A DNA stretch of 64,000 bases, from the NCBI GenBank assembly GCA_002384815.1, contig DGBN01000035.1, forward strand, positions 61,988-125,987. The letters are read 5' to 3'. The notes under the pieces are model-generated. The model was not told where the DNA came from, made no database searches, and saw only the letters and a program-made list of their open reading frames with translations. Of this stretch, positions 17,269 to 25,128 are shown piece after piece (positions within the stretch are counted from its first letter, which is position 1; the number at the start of each line of letters is the position of its first letter). The DNA comes from Oxalobacteraceae bacterium UBA4003. GTDB lineage: Bacteria; Pseudomonadota; Gammaproteobacteria; Burkholderiales; Burkholderiaceae_D. Position numbers and translations under genes: made by a program.

Positions 17269-18443
17269 TGCGCCGCCTGCAATGCAGCCAGCAAGCGATC
17301 CACATCAGCCAGGCTGTGTGCAGCCGATAGCGTGATGCGCAGACGCGCCGTGCCTTTGGCTACTGTCGGCGGACGAATGGCCGGCACCCATAATCCCTGT
17401 TCGGCCAGTGCTGCGGCTATGCGTAATGCGGCATCGTTTTCGCCGATGATGATGGGTTGAATCGCGGTGGGCGAAGGCAGCAATTGCCAGCGGCTGCCTT
17501 GCAGACCGTCCTGCAAGCGTGCAATCAGCATCTGCAAATGACTGCGGCGAGCCTCGCCGTCTGTGCCTGCAATCAGATCCAGACTTTTGAGCAGAGTTGC
17601 CGCCAGAATCGGACTGGATGCAGTGGTAAAGATATAAGTGCGGGCGCGTTGCAGCAGCCATTCGATGACGCTCTTTGTACCGGCCACGAACGCGCCCGAT
17701 ACGCCGGCAGCCTTGCCCAGCGTGCCCATGTAAAGAAGACGCGGATGATCGGCAAGAACAATTCCGCACTGCGCCAGTGCGCCACGACCTTGTGAGCCGA
17801 GTACGCCGAAACCATGCGCATCGTCCACCATCAGCCAGGCATCGAAGCGTTCCGCGAGTTCCAGCAGTTGCGTCAGCGGCGCCAGATCACCATCCATGCT
17901 GAACACCGCATCGGTAAGAATCAGCTTGCGTTTTGCAGTGCTGGCGCCCAACTGGCGTTCCAGCGCCGCCAGATCGTTGTGCGGATAACGCTGGTGATCG
18001 GCGCGCGACAATTGCACCGCATCGATCAGTGAAGCGTGATTCAGCTTGTCGGAAAATACGGCATCGCCGCGTCCGACCAGCGCCGGCACTACCCCCAGAT
18101 TGGCCATGTAGCCGGTACTGAAATAGAGTGCACGAGCACTGCCGACGAAGGTTGCCAGCTTGTGTTCCAGTTCTTCATGCGGTGCAAAATGGCCGCTGAC
18201 CAAATGCGAGGCACCAGAGCCTACGCCCCAGCGCAAGGCAGCTTCACGGGCAGCGTCTACCAGTGCCGGTTCAGCCGCGAGACCCAGGTAATCATTACTG
18301 CAAAAAGACAGCAGTGAACGTCCGTCCACGTTTATCCGCACGCCGCAAGGCGTCTGCATGGTGCGGCGTTGCCGTTGCAGTCCTTGCGACTCGAGTGCTG
18401 CGAGTTCTGCCTCTAGTGCTTCCAGGATCATTCCTTCTTCCAT
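17265..18443 (-). CDS. bioF: 8-amino-7-oxononanoate synthase
   Basis: 392-residue PLP-dependent alpha-oxoamine synthase that joins pimeloyl-ACP (or -CoA) and alanine. Marks are CSNDYLGLA, the SGHFAPHEELE region, DDAHGFGVLG and the PLP-lysine motif GTLGKAAG. Two starts compete: ATG 18443, directly after a terminator-like T-tract, and ATG 18431, where GAAGAAGG almost touches the start. Neither has ideal spacing. It is first in bioF-bioH-bioC; bioA, bioD and bioB are not in the window. Confidence 0.92.
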   Translation of the reverse strand: MEEGMILEALEAELAALESQGLQRQRRTMQTPCGVRINVDGRSLLSFCSNDYLGLAAEPALVDAAREAALRWGVGSGASHLVSGHFAPHEELEHKLATFVGSARALYFSTGYMANLGVVPALVGRGDAVFSDKLNHASLIDAVQLSRADHQRYPHNDLAALERQLGASTAKRKLILTDAVFSMDGDLAPLTQLLELAERFDAWLMVDDAHGFGVLGSQGRGALAQCGIVLADHPRLLYMGTLGKAAGVSGAFVAGTKSVIEWLLQRARTYIFTTASSPILAATLLKSLDLIAGTDGEARRSHLQMLIARLQDGLQGSRWQLLPSPTAIQPIIIGENDAALRIAAALAEQGLWVPAIRPPTVAKGTARLRITLSAAHSLADVDRLLAALQAAQ

Positions 18444-18444
18444 T

Positions 18445-18475
18445 AAAAAACCGCCGGCAGTCCAAAAACCGGCGG
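18445..18475 (-). terminator. Intrinsic terminator-like hairpin abutting the bioF start
   Basis: Read on the minus strand: CCGCCGG (18475-18469), an 11-nt loop, CCGGCGG (18457-18451), then six T (18450-18445), then A and ATG at 18443. The G+C-rich perfect stem plus T6 is a textbook intrinsic terminator. It could end fnr transcripts, but its position makes it a candidate attenuator for bioF. Confidence 0.75.
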
Positions 18476-18739
18476 CGGTATTGCGAAAACACATGTCGCG
18501 AACAACAATCCGAACGTTGCTGCCCGCCGGTTTTGATTTCTGGCTGGGTTTAATTGCTATTGTACCTTCAAGCGACGATCAGAAAATCGATCAGGATCTC
18601 GCCGGGCATGCGCTGCACATGGCTGACTCGACGTGCAGCCCGAAATGACTGCCTATTTGTGTTAACAGGGGATGGGATCATGGTTGCAGTGGCGAACTGA
18701 GCTTGAGATATGAATCAGCAGACATCACAGGTGCCGACA

Positions 18740-19495
18740 TCAGCTGCAGATTTCAGTGCCGGCAGCCATTGCCTTCAGGGTCGCCGGATCGAGCAACTCG
18801 ATTTCGCGATTGCTCACTTTCAGCAAGCCCTGTTTCTTGAACCTCGAGAGCAGACGACTGATGCTTTCTATCGTCAGCCCCAGATAGTTGCCGATATCCT
18901 CACGCGACATGCGCAACTGAAAGCTGGTCGACGAATAACCGCGTGCTGTGTAGCGCGATGCCAGATTCACCAGAAAGGCTGCGAAGCGCTGTTCGGCGCG
19001 CATATTGCCGAGCAGGAGCATGACGCTTTGTTCGCGCGTGATTTCCTGGCTCATCATGCGATGGAAATGGCGCAGCAGGACAGGCATGCTGCCGAACAGT
19101 TCTTCCAGCCGCGCAAATGGAATCTCGCAGACTTCGCTATCTTCCAGCGCAATCGCATCGCAATGATGGCGATCTGTGCTGATGGCATCCATGCCCAGCA
19201 ATTCTCCAGCCATCTGGAAGCCGGTGATCTGCTGTTCGCCGCCGGCATTGATCTGGTAAGTCTTGAAATGACCGACGCGTACTGCATACAGATTGGTGAA
19301 CGGGTCATCCATCCGGTACAGGTAGCCATCGCGCGGCACCTTGCAGCGACGACCTATGATCTGATCCAGCTTATCCATGTCATTCCCCCCCAGCCCCATC
19401 GGCAGACACAATTGATGCATGCTGCAATTGGAACAACTGGCGCGTAATGAATTGACGTTCAGGAAAGTGGAGGGCGCAGGAGAAGGATTGCTCAT
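18740..19495 (-). CDS. fnr: FNR-type oxygen-sensing transcription regulator
   Basis: 251-residue Crp/Fnr protein. It has the cysteines needed for an oxygen-labile [4Fe-4S] cluster: C21, C24 and C30 in ASCSNCSMHQLCLP, plus C123 in SEVCEIPF, which matches E. coli C122. The cyclic-nucleotide-fold beta-roll follows and the C-terminal HTH reads SREDIGNYLGLTIESISRLL, with the E..SR specificity residues for TTGAT-N4-ATCAA sites. It likely switches respiratory genes at low oxygen. Its upstream region contains TTGAT half-sites but no full box that I can support. Confidence 0.92.
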   Translation of the reverse strand: MSNPSPAPSTFLNVNSLRASCSNCSMHQLCLPMGLGGNDMDKLDQIIGRRCKVPRDGYLYRMDDPFTNLYAVRVGHFKTYQINAGGEQQITGFQMAGELLGMDAISTDRHHCDAIALEDSEVCEIPFARLEELFGSMPVLLRHFHRMMSQEITREQSVMLLLGNMRAEQRFAAFLVNLASRYTARGYSSTSFQLRMSREDIGNYLGLTIESISRLLSRFKKQGLLKVSNREIELLDPATLKAMAAGTEICS

Positions 19496-19591
19496 GTCTT
19501 GATTATGGTCACTGTTGACAAGATTGCGTGAATTTCAAGATTGTTGTCGCGGCAAAAATGGGTATGTTACAAGGTAGGTTAGCCGGAAAGA

Positions 19592-19942
19592 TCAGGTTTT
19601 TGCGATCTTGTCATTGGTGAGCAGCAAGGGTAACTTATTTGCGACCGATGCCCATTTTTCATGTGCAGGCATTGGTTCTTTCTGGTGTTTGATCCGTTTC
19701 CAGTCCGGATGATGAGACAGGACCCGATTCAATTCAATGAAGTGTTTTTGTTCTTCTGCTATTTCGGTTGCACCGATGATTGCATTGACCGGACATTCAG
19801 GCACGCATACCGAGCAATCTATGCACTCATCCGGATTGATGGCGAGAAAATTTGGCCCCTCGAAAAAACAATCCATCGGGCATACCGCCACGCAATCGGT
19901 ATATTTGCATTGAATGCATGATTCAGTGACGACAAAAGGCAT
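19592..19942 (-). CDS. fdxA: Ferredoxin FdxA (7Fe-8S type)
   Basis: 116-residue ferredoxin with CIQCKYTDCVAVCP (3Fe-4S/4Fe-4S ligands) near residue 9 and CIDCSVCVPECP near residue 39, then the long C-terminal tail typical of FdxA. GGGAG lies just ahead of ATG 19942. The upstream in-frame extension to 20062 is not needed. It lies immediately upstream of fnr on the same strand (96 bp between them). Electron carrier in the cytoplasm; physiological partner unknown. Confidence 0.93.
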   Translation of the reverse strand: MPFVVTESCIQCKYTDCVAVCPMDCFFEGPNFLAINPDECIDCSVCVPECPVNAIIGATEIAEEQKHFIELNRVLSHHPDWKRIKHQKEPMPAHEKWASVANKLPLLLTNDKIAKT

Positions 19943-20417
19943 TTTCTCCCATTCCATTTTTTCTGCCGGATATGCCATTGTAAGCGGTAGCGGAGCAATC
20001 CCGCCATTTGTATGGCTATCCCGCGGGCACTTTCCCACACTTCCTGCATCGATCGATGGCATTGAAAAGTGTCGGGCATGTGCTTCCAGGCTGAAAAAGG
20101 GGGATATGAAAAAGAAGCCAGGCGCCGCGCCTGGACGACGAAGCTATCAGACGACGGCAGGAAACCCGGCTCGGGCCGCTTCACCAAGTTAGTGGCGACA
20201 GCTTAGTTGATCAGACAGCAGGAAATGCAGATTACTTGCCAAACCCGATGGCACATCTCTTTCCAATTTGCAAATAAAGAGGGTTTTATCGAAAGTGCAG
20301 GAGCCTATACAATAGGCAGCCGACGAGAAGCGCTGCGTTTTCCGGAAACAAATCGTTTCAACTTCAAAACAGGATGCCTGCTAAAGTTGCGGCGCACAGA
20401 CTTCACAGGGGATCGCG
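19943..20417. other. Divergent fdxA / mrcA intergenic region
   Basis: 475 bp without a supported gene. It holds a perfect 7-bp hairpin, CCAGGCG (20118-20124) with CGCCTGG (20128-20134), followed on the minus strand by a T-rich run. This could end a transcript or shape the fdxA leader. Promoters for both genes should be here; I could not place them confidently. Confidence 0.5.
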
Positions 20418-22841
20418 TTGCGGCTTTTTTCGTATATTTCAAAATCAATTGTTGACTGGTCCGAGCGACCAACCGATATCAAACTCCGCCAGGCAGGCAT
20501 TGTTGCCGTTATCGCATCTTTTTGCGCCGTTTTGCTGCTGGCGGCCTACACGTTTCTATTCGTTGCGCCCAATCTGCCATCTATCGATAGCTTGACCGAT
20601 TATCGACCCAAGATTCCATTGCGCGTTTATACCGCTGATAATGTGCTGATCGGTGAATTCGGTGAGGAGCGTCGCGATTTCATTTCCATAGACCAGATAC
20701 CCGCGAGCATGAAAAACGCGATCATCGCGATTGAAGACAATAATTTCTATGAACATGGCGGCGTCGATCTGCTCGGCGTAGTGCGTGCCGGGCTTGCCAA
20801 TATTGTACGCAGTCGCTCGCAAGGCGCATCGACCATCACGATGCAGGTTGCGCGCACCTTTTTGCTGACGCGCAAGAAAACCTATAGCCGCAAGTTGCAG
20901 GAAGTATTGCTGGCCTATCGGATAGAACAGAACCTGACGAAAGACGAGATTCTGGAGTTGTACATGAACCAGATCTATCTGGGGCAGCGCGCCTACGGCT
21001 TCGGTAGTGCAGCGCGGATTTATTTCGGCAAACCGATCAAGGACTTGAGTATCGCGGAAGCCGCCATGCTGGCAGGTCTGCCGAAGGCGCCGGCCAGCGC
21101 CAATCCGGTGGTCAATCCGAAACGCGCTGGTGAACGTCAACAGTACATCCTCAAGCGGATGCATGAACTGAATTTCATCACGCAAGCACAATATGAAAAC
21201 GCCGCTGCTGAAAAACTCGATGTACTGGCAGGTGGCAACCGCTTTAGTACCCATGCGGAATATGCAGCAGAACAAGTAAGACAGTTTATGTATTCTCAAT
21301 ACAAGGATGACATTTATACCAGCGGCATGAGCGTTTACACCACGCTGACCAAGGCCGATCAGGATGCCGCCTATGCAGCAGTGCGGCGCGGCGTGCTTGA
21401 TTACGACAAGCGTCACGGTTATCGCGGGCCGGAAGCGTGGATAGATTTACCAGCGAATGAAGAAGACCGCCAGCAGGCGATAGAGGATATTCTGGTCAAG
21501 CATCCGGATAACGACGATTTGCGGGCCGCCGTGGTGATCGCTGCCACGCCGAAAGCCATACGTGTCGAAATGCTGTCTGGTGAAGAGGTGGAAATTACTG
21601 GTGAAGGCTTGCGTTTCGCTGCCGCTGCATTGTCGGCCAAGGCGGTCGAGGCGAAGAAAATCAAACCGGGTTCCGTGATTCGGGTTTTGCAGGACAGTAA
21701 GAAAAAATGGGGCATCGCGCAATTGCCGGAAGTTGCCGCGGCTTTTGTTGCCGTCAATGCACAGGATGGCGGCATTCGTGCGATGGTAGGCGGTTTTGAT
21801 TTTGCGCTGAACCAGTTCGATCACGTCACGCAAGCCTGGCGTCAACCCGGCTCTACCATTAAACCCTTTATTTATTCAGCAGCACTGGAAAAAGGTTTTT
21901 CGCCCGGCACGCTAATCAACGACGCGCCGCTGGCCGAAGATAATCCGGGCGAGCAGAGCGGCAAGGCCTGGAATCCGGGGAATGACAACGGCCAGTATGA
22001 CGGTCCGGTGACGATGCGTAACGGTTTGAAGAAATCGAAGAATCTGGTTTCCATTCGGATTTTGCGCAAGATTACGCCGCCTTATGCCATCGAGCATTTG
22101 TCGCATTTCGGTCTGGATGCTGACAAGCAGCCTGCCAATCTGACGCTGACGCTGGGTACCGGTTCCGTTACTCCTTTGCAGATGGCGGGCGCGTATACAG
22201 TATTTGCAAACGGCGGCTTCAAGCTCGCGCCTTATCTGATCCAGAAAGTCGTCGATGTGCGCGGCAAGGTCTTGCTGGAGGCGAATCATCCGCAAGCCGG
22301 TGATGAAATTGCGCGTGCCATTGATCCGCGCAATGCTTTCATCATGAATACGATGTTGCGCGATGTGGTGCGTTCCGGCACCGGTTACAGGGCTGGACAA
22401 CGCCTGGGACGCAGCGACCTGGCCGGGAAAACCGGTACCACCAACGATGCAATGGATGGCTGGTTTGCAGGTTACGGGCGCGATGTGGTGGCCGTGGCAT
22501 GGATGGGTTACGACAAGCCGCGTTCGCTTGGAAGCAGAGAATTCGGCGGCACGCTCGCCTTGCCGATCTGGGTTGACTACATGCGGACGGCTTTGCGCGG
22601 CAAGGCGGAAATCCAGAGTGCGGTGCCACCCGGACTTGCGCAAGTCGATGACGACTGGATGTACGACGAATACGTCAATGGCGACTCAATCACATCGCTG
22701 GATATCGATGAACAGAAGAGCTTCTGGGAGCGTATGTTCGAGATCATCCCGAACACTGAACCGCAACTGCAAACGCCGCCCGCAAATATCACTCCAGAAG
22801 ACAAAGAGAAAAAACGTCTAGAGGAGTTATATCGGGGCTGA
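20418..22841 (+). CDS. mrcA: Penicillin-binding protein 1A
   Basis: 807-residue bifunctional class A PBP that polymerises and crosslinks peptidoglycan. An N-terminal membrane anchor (~residues 24-48) is followed by the GT51 transglycosylase domain with EDNNFYEHGGVD and QGASTITMQVAR. An OB-like insertion comes next, then the transpeptidase domain with SxxK Ser479 (STIK), SKN and KTGTT from Lys671. TTG 20418 is the best start because AGGGGA lies 6 nt upstream and the frame begins with the typical short cytoplasmic tail. Single gene. Confidence 0.93.
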   Translation: MRLFSYISKSIVDWSERPTDIKLRQAGIVAVIASFCAVLLLAAYTFLFVAPNLPSIDSLTDYRPKIPLRVYTADNVLIGEFGEERRDFISIDQIPASMKNAIIAIEDNNFYEHGGVDLLGVVRAGLANIVRSRSQGASTITMQVARTFLLTRKKTYSRKLQEVLLAYRIEQNLTKDEILELYMNQIYLGQRAYGFGSAARIYFGKPIKDLSIAEAAMLAGLPKAPASANPVVNPKRAGERQQYILKRMHELNFITQAQYENAAAEKLDVLAGGNRFSTHAEYAAEQVRQFMYSQYKDDIYTSGMSVYTTLTKADQDAAYAAVRRGVLDYDKRHGYRGPEAWIDLPANEEDRQQAIEDILVKHPDNDDLRAAVVIAATPKAIRVEMLSGEEVEITGEGLRFAAAALSAKAVEAKKIKPGSVIRVLQDSKKKWGIAQLPEVAAAFVAVNAQDGGIRAMVGGFDFALNQFDHVTQAWRQPGSTIKPFIYSAALEKGFSPGTLINDAPLAEDNPGEQSGKAWNPGNDNGQYDGPVTMRNGLKKSKNLVSIRILRKITPPYAIEHLSHFGLDADKQPANLTLTLGTGSVTPLQMAGAYTVFANGGFKLAPYLIQKVVDVRGKVLLEANHPQAGDEIARAIDPRNAFIMNTMLRDVVRSGTGYRAGQRLGRSDLAGKTGTTNDAMDGWFAGYGRDVVAVAWMGYDKPRSLGSREFGGTLALPIWVDYMRTALRGKAEIQSAVPPGLAQVDDDWMYDEYVNGDSITSLDIDEQKSFWERMFEIIPNTEPQLQTPPANITPEDKEKKRLEELYRG

Positions 22842-22847
22842 CAGATT

Positions 22848-22869
22848 GCCTCGTCATCATTGGCGAGGC
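22848..22869 (+). terminator. Weak hairpin after mrcA
   Basis: GCCTCG (22848-22853) pairs with CGAGGC (22864-22869) across a 10-nt loop, 7 nt after the mrcA stop. No T-tract follows; terminator role is tentative. Confidence 0.35.
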
Positions 22870-22972
22870 CGGACATACATCGTGATTGGCATCGAAACGC
22901 CATGTGCAGACCAAGCCTGTTGATGTTTGTCCGGCGTTCGGCAGAAATACGTGTTGGATGAATCAGGGAAAA

Positions 22973-23302
22973 ATGAAGACATTGATAGAAGTGACGGGGT
23001 GTTTTCCCGTTTTACGTGCTTTGAACGCACAACAGTTTACAAATGCAATCGAGCCTCGTCTGCTGGATATTCGCAATCCACTGAGCGGTCTGCAAATCGA
23101 TATGTTCGGCAAGGTCACCGCAGTAGAGATTGCGGAAGAGCGCGGCATCGTCACGGTGGAAGTTGAAGTCTCGGATGATTTTCTGCAGCGGCATAAATTA
23201 CAGCCAGAGCAGATCCGCATGATACTGGTGGAACGTATTACCAAATTACGCCATCCTGCAACAGGTGCGATGGCAAGAGTCGAAGCGCGTTTGGCGGGCT
23301 AG
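22973..23302 (+). CDS. Conserved hypothetical protein, 109 aa
   Basis: Small soluble alpha/beta protein (KTLIEVTGCFPVLRALN at the start; VTAVEIAEERGIVTVEVEVS in the middle). ATG 22973 is preceded by AGGGA at good spacing; the longer frame from 22886 has no ribosome binding site. It contains one Cys. Convergent with def. No recognised domain; probable real gene because codon use and ribosome binding site are convincing. Confidence 0.6.
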   Translation: MKTLIEVTGCFPVLRALNAQQFTNAIEPRLLDIRNPLSGLQIDMFGKVTAVEIAEERGIVTVEVEVSDDFLQRHKLQPEQIRMILVERITKLRHPATGAMARVEARLAG

Positions 23303-23357
23303 TGCCGATGATTACCGTCGCAGGCCAGTGATGCTGGTCATTGCATGCACAGACAAG

Positions 23358-23870
23358 TCAGCGAACCTTGCGGGGTGATCGGCTTTGTTTACTCAACGTG
23401 GACAAGATGCGCTTCTGATTCAGCGGTGACAGGTGTTCGACGAACACCATGCCTTGCAGATGATCCAGCTCATGCTGGATGCACATGGACTTCAATCCAT
23501 CGGCTTGCAGCTCGAATGCCTGGCCATTCAGATCCAGCGCCCGCACGCGTATCCACGCCGCCCGATTCACTGTTTCATAGACATCGGGAACGGACAGGCA
23601 GCCTTCCTCGAACTCGGCTTTGCCGCCCATCTTGATCACTTCCGGATTGATCAGCACCAGCAGTTGATTTCCCTTCTCTGATACATCGATCAGGATGATG
23701 CGCAGATGCACGTTTATCTGTGTCGCCGCCAATCCTATGCCGTCGGCTGCATACATCGTCTGCGCCATATCCCTCACCAGTTTACGAATCTGGTCGTCAA
23801 TCTGCATGACAGGTTTCGCAATCGTGTGCAGGCGTTCGTCGGGATACTGGAGGATTTTCAATAGTGACAT
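23358..23870 (-). CDS. def: Peptide deformylase
   Basis: 170-residue metalloenzyme that removes the N-formyl group from nascent proteins. All three motifs are present: GIGLAATQ (motif 1), EEGCLSVP with the metal-ligand Cys (motif 2) and QHELDHLQG with HExxH (motif 3). It stands alone rather than next to fmt, so it may be a second deformylase copy. Cytoplasmic, ribosome-associated. Confidence 0.94.
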   Translation of the reverse strand: MSLLKILQYPDERLHTIAKPVMQIDDQIRKLVRDMAQTMYAADGIGLAATQINVHLRIILIDVSEKGNQLLVLINPEVIKMGGKAEFEEGCLSVPDVYETVNRAAWIRVRALDLNGQAFELQADGLKSMCIQHELDHLQGMVFVEHLSPLNQKRILSTLSKQSRSPRKVR

Positions 23871-23997
23871 TTAATTAAATACATTAAATTTTTATTTTAA
23901 CCATTTGAATTATAAGGTATTAATTAGGTAATCCTTTGTTCTAAAAGTGCCGCAAGCTGTGGTGAGGCCGGCCAGAATGATGCCATGAGGCGCAGCA

Positions 23998-24022
23998 AAA
24001 AGCCCGTGCGAAACGGACTTTT
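23998..24022 (-). terminator. Intrinsic terminator of the OsmC-family gene
   Basis: On the minus strand AAAAGTCCGT pairs with ACGGGCTTTT (one mismatch, ~5-nt loop) and a run of T follows (plus-strand A-run 23997-24002). It begins 23 nt past the stop codon at 24045. Confidence 0.7.
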
Positions 24023-24044
24023 ATCTCCAGGGAATGGAACAGAC

Positions 24045-24470
24045 TCAGGACTCCAGTCTTGCATCCAGCGTGATATTCGCCGTCAGCAGTTTGGAAACCG
24101 GGCAGCCGACTTTGGCGTGGTGGGCGATCTCTTCAAATCTGGCTTGATCTGCTCCGGGAACCTTGCCGACCAATTGAAGGTGGACCGCGGTAATGGAAAA
24201 ACCGCCTGGCACTTTATCCAGCGTGACGGTCGCTGTGGTTTGCAGACGATCTGCGGTCAAGCCTGCCTTGCCCAGTTCGCCAGACAAGGCCATCGTGAAG
24301 CAGCCTGCGTGCGCCGCGCCTATCAATTCTTCAGGATTGGTACCGGGCTCGTTTTCAAAACGTGTGTTGAAGCCGTATGGCGTGTCCTTGAGTACGCCAC
24401 TTTGTGTGGAAATACTGCCTTTTCCATCCTTGATGCTGCCGCTCCAGACGGCCGATGCAGAACGTTCCAT
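24045..24470 (-). CDS. OsmC-family peroxiredoxin-like protein
   Basis: 141-residue OsmC/Ohr-fold protein. The two redox cysteines sit in AHAGCFTMALS (around residue 57) and KVGCPVSKLL (around residue 123), the arrangement of OsmC thiol peroxidases that reduce organic hydroperoxides. The N-terminal SAVWSGSIKDGKG matches the OsmC rather than the Ohr branch. Single gene with its own terminator. Cytoplasmic, dimeric in the family. Confidence 0.88.
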   Translation of the reverse strand: MERSASAVWSGSIKDGKGSISTQSGVLKDTPYGFNTRFENEPGTNPEELIGAAHAGCFTMALSGELGKAGLTADRLQTTATVTLDKVPGGFSITAVHLQLVGKVPGADQARFEEIAHHAKVGCPVSKLLTANITLDARLES

Positions 24471-24557
24471 GTGCTTCTCCTGATAGTGGTTGAAGGTATC
24501 AGTAGAGAGCAGTGAGCGTTATCAGTTCCATTTTCTTCCCGCGTTATGCAGGATTGC

Positions 24558-25013
24558 TCAATGACACGATCCATCGTGGGAACCCAGATTTTTCGGGGAG
24601 GCATCATCAATATCGGCCAGACCTTGCAGGATGCCGCATGCCTGCGTCGATTGAACAGTCAGGCAGCGACTGCGTAAATCCTGCAATTGGCCCTCCAATG
24701 CCTGCAGCTCCCTGATGCGATCTGCAACGTGGCCGATATGCTTGTCCAGCAGCGTATTGACGCCGGCGCAGTTTTCTTCCGGCGTATCGCGAAAATTCAG
24801 CAAGGTGCGGATTTCATCCAGCGTCATGTCGAGAGAACGGCAATGGCGGATGAATTGCAGACGTTTGACATGTGTGTCGCCGTAAAGCCGGTAATTGCCA
24901 GCCGAGCGAGCAGGCTGCGGCAACAGATTTTGCTGTTCGTAATAGCGTATGGTTTCTACCGAGGAGCCGGTTTGCGCTGCCAGTTCACCAATTTTCAGTA
25001 GTTGCTGTGTCAT
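24558..25013 (-). CDS. cadR: MerR-family Cd/Pb-responsive regulator (CadR/PbrR group)
   Basis: 151-residue MerR activator. HTH: KIGELAAQTGSSVETIRYYE. Metal-site cysteines C82, C117 and C126 match the CadR/PbrR set; the 35- and 9-residue spacing resembles PbrR slightly more than CadR. A Cys/His tail (SHDGSCH) follows. It is divergent from the P-type ATPase, whose 19-bp-spacer promoter it should twist into an active form when loaded with metal. Whether Pb or Cd is the main inducer cannot be read from sequence. Confidence 0.88.
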   Translation of the reverse strand: MTQQLLKIGELAAQTGSSVETIRYYEQQNLLPQPARSAGNYRLYGDTHVKRLQFIRHCRSLDMTLDEIRTLLNFRDTPEENCAGVNTLLDKHIGHVADRIRELQALEGQLQDLRSRCLTVQSTQACGILQGLADIDDASPKNLGSHDGSCH

Positions 25014-25048
25014 TTTTTACCCCTGACTCATGTAAGCGAAAAAAGCCC

Positions 25049-25079
25049 TTGACCCTATAGTGGCTACAGAGTCTCTAAT
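25049..25079 (+). promoter_or_regulatory. MerR-type promoter/operator of the cadA-like gene
   Basis: TTGACC (-35, 25049-25054) and TCTAAT (-10, 25074-25079) are separated by 19 bp, the over-long spacer of MerR-controlled promoters. The spacer carries the dyad ACCCTATAG-TGG-CTACAGAGT (25052-25072). It lies 36 bp upstream of cadR's start, on the other side. Confidence 0.85.
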
Positions 25080-25128
25080 TGCAAGTGTAAAAGCAAGGCA
25101 AACAAAAGCAACCCAAACAGGAGTATCC

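Noticed and set aside
19943..20062. N-terminal extension of FdxA
   Set aside because: No ribosome binding site and not family-like; ATG 19942 is preceded by GGGAG.
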